Shown in pieces: positions 1-8,832 of a stretch of DNA of 64,000 nt. This DNA is from Streptomyces sp. HUAS 15-9. Lineage in GTDB: Bacteria; Actinomycetota; Actinomycetes; Streptomycetales; Streptomycetaceae. The notes below the pieces were generated by a model. It saw only the letters and a program-made list of their open reading frames with translations, was not told the origin of the DNA and did no database searches. Position 1 is the stretch's first letter, and every line of letters begins with the position of its first letter. Location: contig NZ_CP106798.1 in the NCBI RefSeq assembly GCF_025642155.1, positions 8,680,001 to 8,744,000 on the forward strand. The letters run 5' to 3'. Made by a program: the position numbers and the translations under genes.

Positions 1-14
1 GTGCCGGACGGGGG

Positions 15-341
15 TCAGGCGGCGTGCTCGTGCGAACCGGCCGCGAGGGGACGTCCGCCGCCGGCCCAGGCGCCGGTGCCGCCCGTCACGGAGTAGGCGT
101 CTATGCCGCGGGAGGTCATCCAGTCGGCGGCGGTCCTGCTGCGGTTGCCATGGGCGCAGATCACGTACACCGGCCGGTCGGCGGGCAGCTCGTCGTACCG
201 GGCTGGCACGGTGTGGAGCGGCATCAGCCGCGCGCCGGGGACGTGCCCGGCCGCGTACTCGTCCGCCTCCCGTACGTCGACGACGAGCGCACCGTCGGCC
301 CAGGCCGCCGCGAACGCCTCCGGCGTCACATCACGAGCCAC
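15..341 (-). CDS. Single-domain rhodanese-like sulfurtransferase
   Basis: A 108-residue protein made of one rhodanese domain. The predicted active-site loop is CAHGNR with the persulfide-carrying Cys at residue 62, and the conserved DVRE and GHVPGA segments come earlier. Family knowledge: such proteins move sulfane sulfur between thiols in the cytoplasm. The GTG start at 341 has a GGAGG ribosome binding site seven bases upstream. Two palindromes of the CsoR/CstR operator type lie within 90 bp upstream, so expression is probably induced by sulfane sulfur or copper (inference). No CsoR-family repressor gene is visible in the window. The phosphatase Cdc25 also has this fold, but its loop is longer, so sulfurtransferase is the better call. 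Confidence 0.9.
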   Translation of the reverse strand: MARDVTPEAFAAAWADGALVVDVREADEYAAGHVPGARLMPLHTVPARYDELPADRPVYVICAHGNRSRTAADWMTSRGIDAYSVTGGTGAWAGGGRPLAAGSHEHAA

Positions 342-358
342 TTAGTTGCCTCCTCAAT

Positions 359-372
359 TACCCCCGGGGGTA
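359..372. promoter_or_regulatory. CsoR/CstR-type operator, copy 1
   Basis: TACCCCCGGGGGTA is a perfect 14-bp palindrome 17 bp upstream of the rhodanese start codon. CsoR-family repressors that sense copper or persulfides bind G/C-tract palindromes flanked by TA like this one. Its overlap with the promoter region suggests repression. Confidence 0.7.
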
Positions 373-412
373 TCTCTCCGCCGAGAGTACGGCTATCGGT
401 GAGGAGCGTCAA

Positions 413-428
413 ATACCCCAGGGGGTAT
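413..428. promoter_or_regulatory. CsoR/CstR-type operator, copy 2
   Basis: ATACCCCAGGGGGTAT is a 16-bp near-perfect palindrome, about 55 bp centre to centre from the first copy. Two copies in front of a sulfurtransferase gene match the arrangement known for persulfide-responsive CstR regulons. Confidence 0.65.
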
Positions 429-442
429 CTGGTCGGGAGGTG

Positions 443-730
443 ACGCTCGGCTGGGCGCCAGGGCCGGGAACCGGTCGTGATCCCTGTGGGGCAGCTCTGG
501 GCAGCCGCAGACCATCCGCATCATCGGCATCCGCCCGCCCGGTCCGGGGGCGCGGTGACCGTGCCGCCGTGGGCGCTGATCAGCTCCTCGGACGACGGCG
601 AGGCCACTGACGACACCCCCTGGCCACGCTGCCCGGCCGTGCTCCCTCCAACAGCCGGTCCTACCTCGCAACGCCGGCAGCCACCGGTGAAGGTGAGAGG
701 CAACAGCCAACCGCAGGAGAGGCGACGCCC
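443..730. other. Stretch without a convincing gene
   Basis: About 290 bp between the operators and the next possible gene. Open frames exist on both strands, but none has a recognisable product or a good ribosome binding site. Confidence 0.4.
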
Positions 731-1027
731 GTGCCGGACCGACTGACGATCGACGCAGCCATCGAGAAACTGTCACCGTACCGCCGACAGTACGGTGGCG
801 ATACCGCCATCGCCATCCCGGCGAAAACAGACGGGGACGAAGGCTGCCGGGCCGCCACGGACATCGCCGACCCCGGAGCGGTCGGTCTCGTAGTCATCTC
901 CTCCCACGCGGGCGGCGACGGGGAAGCGGCTGTCGCAGAGCAGGGCGGTGCGGCACGTGCCGCCTCGGCCGGCGGTCGGGACGCCGTGCAGCCGGATTGC
1001 CCCGGCCACAAGGACATCAGCCGCTGA
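731..1027 (+). CDS. Small hypothetical protein
   Basis: A possible 98-residue soluble protein starting at GTG, with AGGAGAGG about ten bases upstream. The first 35 residues (DRLTIDAAIEKLSPYRRQYG and following) read like genuine protein, with a helix-forming segment. The second half is rich in Ala/Gly and carries no motif. I do not recognise a family. It may be a small stand-alone gene or the 5' part of a frameshifted one. Confidence 0.4.
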   Translation: MPDRLTIDAAIEKLSPYRRQYGGDTAIAIPAKTDGDEGCRAATDIADPGAVGLVVISSHAGGDGEAAVAEQGGAARAASAGGRDAVQPDCPGHKDISR

Positions 1028-1112
1028 TTCCTGTTGCGGGCATACTCGGTGCAGTCGCGTCAGTTCTCGAACCGACGAACAGGAAGACAGTCCACGAGAG
1101 GGGAAGCCCCCA

Positions 1113-1562
1113 GTGACCAGCCGGCCCCAGCCCGAGACGGCTCGACTGCTCGATATGACCGCACACCCGGAGGGCGGCTGGTACAAGGAGACCTGGCGCA
1201 GCGAGACCATCGTTCACCCGGAGAACTACCCCGGCAGCCGGCCCATCTGTACGGCCATCTACTTCCTGTTGCCTCCCGACGAGGAGTCCCGCTGGCACAA
1301 GGTGCGTTCGCCGGAGTTGTGGCTGTGGCACCGTGGAGGTCCGCTGCATCTCCGGCTGGGAGGCACAGGGGAGAAGCCGAACGAGCATCCTTCGACAGTG
1401 ATCCTGGGCCCCGACATCGCGAACGGACAGCACCCCCAGGCCCTGGTCCCGGCGGGGTGCTGGCAGGCCGCGAGCCCAGTGGGCGACGAAGAGGTGCTGG
1501 TGAGCTGTGTGGTCTCGCCGGGCTTTCGATTCGAGGACTTCCACCTGCTGCCCGAGGACTAG
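1113..1562 (+). CDS. Cupin_5 (DUF985) family protein
   Basis: A 149-residue cupin of the DUF985/cupin_5 type. Diagnostic segments are HPEGGWYKETWRS near the N-terminus, TAIYFLL, the metal-ligand-like SRWHKVRSPELW, and the closing SCVVSPGFRFEDF strand. The GTG start at 1113 is chosen because GAGAGGGG lies about nine bases upstream and the family's LLDM-HPEGG start follows directly; the frame is open further upstream but without family sequence. Family members are small beta-barrel proteins, some annotated as sugar isomerase-like, but the reaction is not established. It is a single gene with no obvious operon partner. Confidence 0.85.
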   Translation: MTSRPQPETARLLDMTAHPEGGWYKETWRSETIVHPENYPGSRPICTAIYFLLPPDEESRWHKVRSPELWLWHRGGPLHLRLGGTGEKPNEHPSTVILGPDIANGQHPQALVPAGCWQAASPVGDEEVLVSCVVSPGFRFEDFHLLPED

Positions 1563-1837
1563 CATTCCCGTCGCCTCGGCTGGTGCTGCCTTCGGATGCC
1601 AGTTCGCAGCGACGTGCGCAATGATCTGGGCATGAGTAGGTGGCGAGGTTCCGATGAGTGGTCTTACCCATGTCGCCGTCTCGTCGCCGACCGCAGGATG
1701 GATCCGTGCATGTGACCCGGAACGTCAAGCCCCACGACCTGGCCGACTGGCCCGCGTGTCGCTTCCTCGCCCTGCGCCCGGCGACGACGAGCCGCAGAAC
1801 CGCACCGGCTCGGCCTACGCCGGGTTCTGACGATGCA

Positions 1838-2533
1838 TCAGCCCGATCGGTACATCCCCGCCCGCGTGGTGCCATGCCCCAGTTCCCCGGCCCACTCCCG
1901 CAGTTCGGGTTCGGCCAGGCTCGTGCCCAGCCAGTCGTGGTCGAGGTCGACTCCTGGAAGGGACGGTACGACCGCGACGTGGAGCCCGGCAGCACGCGCC
2001 GAGGCGATGCCCGTGGCCGAGTCCTCGAAGGCGACGGAACACTTCGGGGCCACACCGAGTGTGTCGCATGCCGTGAGGTAGAGCTCTGGTGCGGGTTTGG
2101 GGGAACGTACCTCGTCAGCGGCGAACGACTGGGTGAAGCAGTCGTCGAGACCGGCTGACCGAAGTGCCGCGTCCAGCAGTTCGCGGGGACTGTTGCTGGC
2201 TACGGCGATGGGCACGGCCGCACGGCAGGCGCGCACCAGTTCGGCTGCCCCGGGGAGGGCTGTGGCGCCTTGGGAAAGCTCCTTGCGGACTCCTTTGAGG
2301 AGTTCGGCGGCGAGTTCGGCCCCGGCGCCGGGGTGTCCGAGGTACTGGGCCATGGCCTCTCCGGCGGCTTCCACGGTTCGGCCGATGACGAGGGCTTTCT
2401 GTTCGGGGCCGAAGGGATGACCGTGCGCGGCGAAGATGGCCGTTTCCGCAACGGTCCAGCATGCTTCGGTGTCGACCAGCAAGCCGTCGCAGTCGAAGAC
2501 CACTGCCTCGGTGTCGGCGGGGAGCGCGTACAT
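1838..2533 (-). CDS. HAD-superfamily phosphatase/phosphoglucomutase-like hydrolase
   Basis: A 231-residue cytoplasmic HAD hydrolase of subfamily IA. Motif I is DCDGLLVDTE with the nucleophile Asp14 and acid/base Asp16. Motif II is the Ser of VASNSP, motif III the Lys of SPKPAPE, and motif IV the acidic FEDS. An alpha-helical cap lies between motifs I and II. Relatives include beta-phosphoglucomutase and 2-deoxyglucose-6-phosphatase, and the substrate cannot be read from sequence. The start codon has AAGAGGGA upstream. It is transcribed after the LysE-like gene with an 81-bp gap, so the two may share a transcript. Confidence 0.9.
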   Translation of the reverse strand: MYALPADTEAVVFDCDGLLVDTEACWTVAETAIFAAHGHPFGPEQKALVIGRTVEAAGEAMAQYLGHPGAGAELAAELLKGVRKELSQGATALPGAAELVRACRAAVPIAVASNSPRELLDAALRSAGLDDCFTQSFAADEVRSPKPAPELYLTACDTLGVAPKCSVAFEDSATGIASARAAGLHVAVVPSLPGVDLDHDWLGTSLAEPELREWAGELGHGTTRAGMYRSG

Positions 2534-2614
2534 GCGGATGTCCCTCTTCTTCGGGTGATGCGGGATTGCCGTGTGGCAACCCTCGGGTGGTCTTGCGGTG
2601 CGTCGCCGGCCGCC

Positions 2615-3298
2615 TCACTGCCCGAGCGCGAGCCGGACGCCGAAGGCGGCGATGACCGTGCCGGTGATGCGGTCGAGGCAGCGGCGGGCCGAAGGCCGTT
2701 GCAGACGGTCTCGGAGCACGTGCGCGCATGCGATCAGTGCGCAGGACCAGACGACGGCCAGGAGGATGTGCACACCGGCCAGGAGCACGCCCAGAGCAAG
2801 GTGCGGGGCGCCGGTGGGAATGAACTGCGGGAGCACGGCGACGTAGAAGGCGCCCATCTTCGGGTTGAGGAGATTGGTCATGATCCCTTGGCGCCAGCCG
2901 CCGAGCAGGGTGTCGCTGATGCCTTTTACGGCCTCGGTTTCGCGCCCGGTCCGGGTCCCTGTCGTGTCCGCGGCCCCCGCCGTCCGCGGGCTCTCGTTGG
3001 CCGAGTGGTGCCAGGTGGCCCACAGCAGCCTGCCGCCCATCCCCACCAGATACGCGGCTCCGCACCAACGAACAGCTTCGTATGCGAGGTGGGAAGCCGT
3101 CAGAAGTGCGGTGACACCGAGCGAAGTGAGCGTGCCCCACACCAGCGTGCCGCTCTGGATGCCGAGGACCACGCCCCAGGCGCGACGCCGGTGCCCGAGT
3201 GCCGCCGTGCGCAGGATGAGGGCGGTATCCAGTCCGGGAGTGAGCGTGAGAAGCCCCACGATCAGGGCGAACGTCTCTGTCGCAGCCAAGGTGATCAT
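2615..3298 (-). CDS. LysE/RhtB-family amino-acid exporter
   Basis: A 227-residue inner-membrane protein with about six hydrophobic segments. The N-terminal LTLTPGLDTALILR segment corresponds to the PGP-D signature of the LysE/RhtB translocators. Later segments such as LLNPKMGAFYVAVLPQF match the family's conserved NPK...F region. These proteins export amino acids or related metabolites using the proton gradient, and the cargo here is unknown. A basic/polar loop (about residues 105-130) separates the two halves. It lies just upstream of the HAD hydrolase. Confidence 0.9.
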   Translation of the reverse strand: MITLAATETFALIVGLLTLTPGLDTALILRTAALGHRRRAWGVVLGIQSGTLVWGTLTSLGVTALLTASHLAYEAVRWCGAAYLVGMGGRLLWATWHHSANESPRTAGAADTTGTRTGRETEAVKGISDTLLGGWRQGIMTNLLNPKMGAFYVAVLPQFIPTGAPHLALGVLLAGVHILLAVVWSCALIACAHVLRDRLQRPSARRCLDRITGTVIAAFGVRLALGQ

Positions 3299-4019
3299 GA
3301 CTGGTCACCCTAGGCCGGAGACCACAGAACGTCCATGATTCTGCCCGAAATCGGGCAGGAATGACGGTATCCAGCTTGGTTTCGCGCATCAAGCTTCGCG
3401 GATGGCGTGCTCAGGGGTACGTCATCGAGCGATGACGTCAGCCCTTGAGCTTGGGGGTGCGGCGGAGATCGCGGCGTTGATCGTGTCGGTGGTGGTCTTG
3501 GTGCCCGGGGTGGTGTCGCTGCGGTAGATCCGGTCGGCGCTGGCCGGCAGGTGGTGCGGACGGCTCCGGCCGCCTGATCGGCTCCTGTTGGCCCGAGTGC
3601 TGTCTGCGGGTGGCTGAACTCCCACTGGTTCAAGGATGAAGGGCTTGCGGATCGCGGTGCACCTCTTCCCGGTCGAAGGGAGTCCGTGTGGGCGAGCTGC
3701 CCGGGCCGTCATGGGCGTCTCCCCGGCTGCGGTGGCAATGACCAGGCACTTTCCCGGGCTGGCGAGGTGTCATATAGGGCCTGCGGAACTGCTCTGAGGA
3801 CGCCCCTGTTTCGGCGGTGTGTGCCGTGTCACGCATTTCGAGGGCTTCCTAAGTTGTCTGCATCACAGCGGAAATGTCCATTTAGCGTCCATGCTCGAAA
3901 ACGGACACCGACTCCCGAAGTGGAGCCCATCGGCAACCACTTGGGCGCGAAGTTCCAAAGTGACTCATGACACAGCACTCGTGACATTCCTGCTTGTTCC
4001 CCCGGAAAGGTGCCCCGCT
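3299..4019. other. 720-bp non-coding or degraded stretch
   Basis: No frame on either strand shows a recognisable domain. Several overlapping open frames exist, as expected from high GC. The part from about 3890 on is less GC-rich and probably holds the promoter and leader of the type III polyketide synthase gene. An in-frame extension of that gene back to 3819 has no family sequence and is rejected. Confidence 0.5.
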
Positions 4020-5204
4020 ATGGCCGCTTACCTCTGTCCTCCTGCCGTAATACACGGCGAGCACGCCGTGGAGACCAGCCAGATCGTGGCGGAGGTGCGC
4101 GACCGGCACCCGCATGCGGCGTGGGGGCCGCGGATCGACGGCATCGCGGCGAGTACGGGCATCGAGACCCGCGGGTGGATGCTGCCGCTGGAGACCGCCG
4201 TCGCGCCGGGCAGGGGCAGCGCCCTGCAGGCTGTCGGCGTCGGGCCGGCCCAAGAGGCGCTGGCACGCGACGGGTTCACCCAGCAGGACGTGGACCGGGC
4301 GATCGCCGCCCTCGAGGCGATACCCGCGCCGCAGACCGTCCAGGAGCGCACCGCGCCGGCCTGGGAGGCCGTGCAGTCCTACGGAGAGCGTGCGGCGCGC
4401 GGGGCCCTGCAGATCGCCGGGCTGGACGCCTCGGACATCGACTGCCTGATCACCAGTCACTCCACCACCCCGGCGCTGCCGGGTCTGGACATCTCCCTGG
4501 CCAACAAGCTTCAGCTGCGCAACGACGTGATGCTGCTGCCGGCCGCGCAGTGGGCCTGCATCGCGGGGACCCGTTCCCTGGCGCTGGCGGCGGACCTCGT
4601 GGCCGCGGACCCCGACCGGGTGGTCCTGGTCGTGATCGCGGAGGCGCTGAGCACGACCTACCAGCCCGCGGACGACACCCTCGAGTCCCTGATCGTCAGG
4701 CTGCTGTTCGCGGACACCGCGGTCGCCGCGGTGGTCACGGGCCGCCCGAGGCGCGAGTCGATGCTGCGGCTGGACGCCTCCTGGCACCACACCCTGCCCG
4801 GCACCCACGACCTGCACCGCCTGGAAACGCGGTCGGACGGCACCCACTTCGTGATGGACCGGCGCGGCCCGCGCGCCGTACAGGAGACGGTCACCGCGAT
4901 GTGGGAGTGGCTGCGCGTCCGATACCAGGACGACCCCGACTCCTGGCACCCCGACGTGCTGCTCGCGCACCCCGGCGGGACCCGGGTGCTGGAGTACATG
5001 GAGCAGACGATGCCCGACACGTGGCCGTCGGGGCTGCTGGACTACAGCCGGGACAGCTACACCAGCGGCAACCGCGGAGGCGCCGCCGTGTTCGACATCA
5101 TGCGGCGGGCGCACGACGCCGGGCAGAAGTCAGGCAGCCGCGCCGTCCTGTACGCGGCCGCACCGGGCCTGACGGCCACCGCTCTGGAGGGGGAGTGGCT
5201 CTAG
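4020..5204 (+). CDS. Type III polyketide synthase (chalcone/stilbene synthase superfamily)
   Basis: A 394-residue ketosynthase-like enzyme that extends an acyl-CoA starter with malonyl-CoA and cyclises the product without a carrier protein. The Cys-His-Asn catalytic triad is visible: Cys180 in QWACIAG, His317 in AHPGG, Asn351 in TSGNRGG. Spacings (137 and 34) match chalcone synthase. Other conserved pieces are the TSHSTTPALPGLD segment and a C-terminal PGLT loop. The ATG at 4020 follows GGAAAGG and gives the family's usual length. No tailoring genes (P450, methyltransferase, oxygenase) sit beside it, so the product is unknown. The Cys context ACIAG is unlike the GCAAG or GCYAG common in characterised bacterial enzymes. 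Expression is probably monocistronic. Confidence 0.93.
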   Translation: MAAYLCPPAVIHGEHAVETSQIVAEVRDRHPHAAWGPRIDGIAASTGIETRGWMLPLETAVAPGRGSALQAVGVGPAQEALARDGFTQQDVDRAIAALEAIPAPQTVQERTAPAWEAVQSYGERAARGALQIAGLDASDIDCLITSHSTTPALPGLDISLANKLQLRNDVMLLPAAQWACIAGTRSLALAADLVAADPDRVVLVVIAEALSTTYQPADDTLESLIVRLLFADTAVAAVVTGRPRRESMLRLDASWHHTLPGTHDLHRLETRSDGTHFVMDRRGPRAVQETVTAMWEWLRVRYQDDPDSWHPDVLLAHPGGTRVLEYMEQTMPDTWPSGLLDYSRDSYTSGNRGGAAVFDIMRRAHDAGQKSGSRAVLYAAAPGLTATALEGEWL

Positions 5205-5247
5205 TACGAGCCCGGGCCACCGGCAAAGGGGCAACCCGCATCACCGG

Positions 5248-7410
5248 TCACCTCGCGACTTCCGCCCAGACCACCTTGCCGGTGTCCGTCCACCGCACCC
5301 CCCACCGGGTGGTGAGCCTGTGCACGATGTACAGGCCACGACCGCCGTCGTCGAGGAGGCCGCCCCGGCCCAGACGTGGGCTGCCGTTGCCGGTGTCGCC
5401 CACCTCGCACAGCAGGCCGTGACCGGTCCTGATCAGCCGTACCGTGACAGGACCGGTGGCGAAGCGCACCGCGTTCGTGACCAGCTCGCTGATCAGCAGC
5501 GGCACGCTGTCCAGGGTGTCGTCCTTGGTGCGCCATTGCCGCAGCAGAGCGGAGACCTGCGCGCGGGCGCGGGCGGGTGCGTCGTAGCGGGCGGCCAGCC
5601 GCCAGGTCGCGGTGTCCCCCTTGCGGTAGCCGATCATGCGCGCGAGCAGCAGGGTGACGTCGTCGCGCTGGTGCACGGGCGCCAGCGTGGAGACGACACG
5701 CCGCGCGGCCTGCTGCAGGGTGTCCCAGGGGTGCACCGTGGACACGACGTCCGCCAGCCTGCCGATGCCCTCGTCGATCGACAGGGCCGGATCCTCCACC
5801 AGGCCGTCGGTGTACAGGGCGAGCAGGGAGCCCGGGGGTGCGCCGAACGTGTGCACGTCGAACGGCTCCCGCAGCGCGAACTCGGCGCCCAGCCCGGGAT
5901 GAGGGCGGACCGCGAGCGGGCCCGCGTGCCCGTCCGGGGACACCAGGATCGGGGGAAGATGGCCGGCGCTGGACAGCGCCACGTCGTGGCTGACCGGGTC
6001 GTACAGGGCGATGCAGCAGGTCGACCCGAGGGCGCTGTACCCGGCCGCCAGCCCGGACTCCGAGTCGTCCAGCAGCGTCACGGTCTCGTCCAGGTGCTGC
6101 AGCACCTCGTCGGGCGCCAGCCCCGCGGACAGCAGCGCGCGGGCCTCCATGCTCAGCTGACCCATGGTTGCCGCGGCTCCCAGGCCGTGCCCGACGACGT
6201 CACCGACCACCAGCGCGGTACGGCCGTCCGGCAGCGGAAAACTGTTCACCCAGTCGCCGCCGACGCCCGCGCTGTCGGGGGTGGCGGGCTGGTAGACGCT
6301 GGCGATCTCGATGGTGTCGCCGCCGGTCCGGGGCAGCAGCCGGCGCTGCAACGCCAGCACCTGCGTGTGCTCGCGCTGGTGCTGACGGGCCAGGTCGACG
6401 TGATGGACGGTCCTGGCCACCAGTTCCTGCAGGTCGAACAGCTCGCTGTCGCGGAAGGGGGAGTCCGCCCGCCGCCAGACCTCCGCCACGCCCAGTACGA
6501 CAGGCGGCGGGCCGTCCAGGACCAGCGGTATGCATGCCACACCCGCCGACCGGTCACCGGGCACCAGGGCACGCATCACTCGCGGACTGCCGAGGACCCG
6601 CTCGACCGCCTCCCGGTCGGGTATGACGATGGCCTGCGGTGCATCGTCGCGCTGCACCGCCTGCGCGAGCAGGCGACTCGCGTCGCTGGGAAGATCGTCG
6701 CCCGGAGTCACATAGCCCTCGGGCCACGCGCGGTCCGGCACCAGGGCGGCCCGCCGTAGCCGGATGCGCCCCTGCGCCCGCTCGGTGACTCCCTCGCCCG
6801 TCCACACGGCGAAGTCGAGGTCGACGGCGGCCACGTCTCCCCAGGCCAGCAGGGACTCCGCCAGCGACTGCGCGGTCTCGCCGATGTCCAGCGAGGTGCC
6901 GATCGCGGTCTCGGCGGCGTACAGGTGCAGCCTTCTGGCCATGGCGATCACGGAGACGGTCAGGCCTTCCTGAGGCACCGCGGCGGGCAGGATGCTCAGC
7001 GAGACCACCAGCTCGGACCCGTCGCCGCGCCGCAGGCGCTGGATCCGGGCGACGTGCGCCTCACCGGTTTCCAGGACCTGCCGCAACCGCCGTGTGACCG
7101 TCGGTACGTCCCCGGGAGGCAGAAGATCGACGAAAGGGCTCCCGACCACGGCGTCCAGGCCCGCGAATACAGGGGCGTCCAGATTGCAGCGGCAGATTCT
7201 CAGCTCCCCGTCCAGGTTGACCGCGCCGAGGATCTGCTCCTGCCGGCTGGCCGCCGCATCGTCGGGCACGCGTCGGCTGGTGGTGCGGTCGCCCTGCACG
7301 TCGGCAGGACCGGCGGCCGCTGCCGCTCCGCCGCCCGGGATGTAGCGCCCCAGAGCGCTGCTGACCAGCTCGAACGGGGAAGAGGACGAAGGGGAGGGTG
7401 TGGAGTCCAT
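5248..7410 (-). CDS. SpoIIE-type PP2C phosphatase with PAS, GAF and anti-sigma-like ATPase domains
   Basis: A 720-residue signalling protein with no membrane segment. Order: Ala/Gly-rich leader, PAS-like domain (about 58-145), GAF-like domain (about 165-345), SpoIIE/PP2C phosphatase (about 365-592), and HATPase_c domain of the RsbW/SpoIIAB type (about 605-720). Metal-binding acids of the phosphatase are Asp386 (GGDW), Asp404 (GDVVGHG), Asp535 (YTDG) and Asp584 (RDDVT). The ATPase N-box is SELVTNAVRF with Asn646, followed by the DTGNG box at 672-676. Family role: phosphatase and serine kinase activities act in opposition on anti-sigma-factor antagonists, controlling alternative sigma factors. 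The cytosolic PAS/GAF domains probably sense a small molecule or redox state. Its partners are not encoded next to it. Confidence 0.93.
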   Translation of the reverse strand: MDSTPSPSSSSPFELVSSALGRYIPGGGAAAAAGPADVQGDRTTSRRVPDDAAASRQEQILGAVNLDGELRICRCNLDAPVFAGLDAVVGSPFVDLLPPGDVPTVTRRLRQVLETGEAHVARIQRLRRGDGSELVVSLSILPAAVPQEGLTVSVIAMARRLHLYAAETAIGTSLDIGETAQSLAESLLAWGDVAAVDLDFAVWTGEGVTERAQGRIRLRRAALVPDRAWPEGYVTPGDDLPSDASRLLAQAVQRDDAPQAIVIPDREAVERVLGSPRVMRALVPGDRSAGVACIPLVLDGPPPVVLGVAEVWRRADSPFRDSELFDLQELVARTVHHVDLARQHQREHTQVLALQRRLLPRTGGDTIEIASVYQPATPDSAGVGGDWVNSFPLPDGRTALVVGDVVGHGLGAAATMGQLSMEARALLSAGLAPDEVLQHLDETVTLLDDSESGLAAGYSALGSTCCIALYDPVSHDVALSSAGHLPPILVSPDGHAGPLAVRPHPGLGAEFALREPFDVHTFGAPPGSLLALYTDGLVEDPALSIDEGIGRLADVVSTVHPWDTLQQAARRVVSTLAPVHQRDDVTLLLARMIGYRKGDTATWRLAARYDAPARARAQVSALLRQWRTKDDTLDSVPLLISELVTNAVRFATGPVTVRLIRTGHGLLCEVGDTGNGSPRLGRGGLLDDGGRGLYIVHRLTTRWGVRWTDTGKVVWAEVAR

Positions 7411-7818
7411 ACGGCTCTCTCAGCAATCCCCGGCGCAGCGCCGGGGCCGTATTCGGACCCCTGCGACGGGGCCCGAGATCCCAGACGGCATACCTCATTG
7501 AATAACACCGGGAGTCGCTTCGCCCACATCAGCGGATCACGCGGTGAACGCGGAGAGTGAGGAATGCCGTGGCCGGTGGGGCGGTGCTCACCTCGCCGGG
7601 GCCGTCGCCCGCCGGGAGGCGACGACAGCCGCAGGAACACTGGGCGCCGGCGCCGTCGGCTACGGGGAGGTCCAGGCAGGTCCGCTGTCATGACGTACTG
7701 ATCTGCACCGACACGGCCGGCTTGGGAGCGGCGCGGTGACCGCCCCGCCGAGTTGTCGGGCGCGGGACGCGGTTGCGGCACCCGGTCGGCCAGCCGGACG
7801 CCGCAACCGACGCGCACG
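7411..7818. other. Gene-free stretch
   Basis: About 400 bp between the 5' end of the SpoIIE-type gene and the 3' end of the alpha/beta hydrolase gene. It should contain the SpoIIE gene promoter. I see no convincing coding sequence or strong hairpin. Confidence 0.45.
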
Positions 7819-8586
7819 TCAGGCAGCCGACCTGGTGACCACCCCGCCGAGGTGTCGGGCGAAGAACCGGACCGCGCTGTCGACCTCGAAGCGGGGCAGT
7901 TCCTTGTGCTTGCCCGAGTTGACGTGCAGGGACTTTTCCTTCGAGGCGAAGGCGTCGAACAGCGCGAGGCCCTCCTCGCGCGAGATGTGCTCGTCGTCCC
8001 ACTGCAGGTCGAACTCGATCGGGACGGTGATCTGCGTCGCCTTCTCCGCCAGGACATGGGGCCAGTGCTGACCGAAGACCGCGGCCGTGATCCTGGGCTC
8101 CGCCGCCACGAACGGCACGCCGATCGCGGTGCCCATGTTGATGCCCCAGTAGCCGACCGGCCCGTCGGCGCCGATCTCCGCAAGCTCCTGGAGTGCGTCC
8201 AGGGTCACCTGCCACTCGGGTACGGCGAGCTCCGCCAGGTGGGCGTTGTAGCGGACGACGATCGGGCCTTCCGGCTCGCCCGCAGCCCTCGCACGGAACA
8301 ACTCGGCGATTTCCGCCTCGTCGTGCGCGCTGCGCTGCCGGTCGCCGTGACCGGGCGCGTCGATGACGGCGACGTGGAAGCCGCAGTCGGTCACCAGGCG
8401 CCGGGCCCGGCCCGACATCGCCGGATGCTTCTTGTGATTGCCGCCGCCGTGGCCCATCAGGATCAGGGGCGCGCGATCGGCGCCGGGCGCCGGCGACCAG
8501 AGGACGCCGGGGACTTCACCCACAGTGAAGTCGCGCTCGATCATGCCGTTCGACGACGACTCGGCGGTGAACTGCAGAGAACGCAT
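7819..8586 (-). CDS. Alpha/beta-hydrolase fold protein lacking the Ser nucleophile
   Basis: A 255-residue alpha/beta-hydrolase of the dienelactone-hydrolase-like type. The oxyanion-hole loop GHGGG is at 45-49, DAPGHGD at 77-82, and the nucleophile elbow reads GYWGINMGT. The elbow residue at 150 is Asn instead of Ser or Cys; the codon is AAC, one base from AGC. The candidate acid and His lie in the C-terminal third (LQWDDEH and GKHKELP). The ATG at 8586 is chosen because GAAGGG lies about nine bases upstream and the family sequence MRSLQF starts there; an upstream extension to 8688 adds non-family residues. Without the nucleophile the protein may be inactive as an esterase or have another role such as ligand binding. 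Confidence 0.85.
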   Translation of the reverse strand: MRSLQFTAESSSNGMIERDFTVGEVPGVLWSPAPGADRAPLILMGHGGGNHKKHPAMSGRARRLVTDCGFHVAVIDAPGHGDRQRSAHDEAEIAELFRARAAGEPEGPIVVRYNAHLAELAVPEWQVTLDALQELAEIGADGPVGYWGINMGTAIGVPFVAAEPRITAAVFGQHWPHVLAEKATQITVPIEFDLQWDDEHISREEGLALFDAFASKEKSLHVNSGKHKELPRFEVDSAVRFFARHLGGVVTRSAA

Positions 8587-8832
8587 GGGAGTTGCCCTTC
8601 GGGAGTGCCTTGTCATTGAGGCGCTCCCGAAGACATCTACGTCAGTCGCCGACCGTGACGGGAAGGGGGAGCACCCATATCGATACAACGTTCATGGGTC
8701 TCACCTCCTCGCCCGGTGCCACGGTCAACCGCAAGCCAACAGCCTGATCATCGTCCCCGCAACCCATTTCCCGCGCCATGTGATCACGACCCCACACAGG
8801 CGCTGGTGGCCGCGGATGTCCACGTAGTACGC

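Noticed and set aside
3819..4019. N-terminal extension of the type III polyketide synthase
   Set aside because: Open but without family sequence; the ATG at 4020 has a good ribosome binding site and the normal length.
5320..6759. A 479-codon plus-strand frame opposite the SpoIIE-type gene
   Set aside because: Composition is typical of an antisense shadow (Gln/Arg/His/Val runs), and the minus strand encodes a complete multidomain protein.
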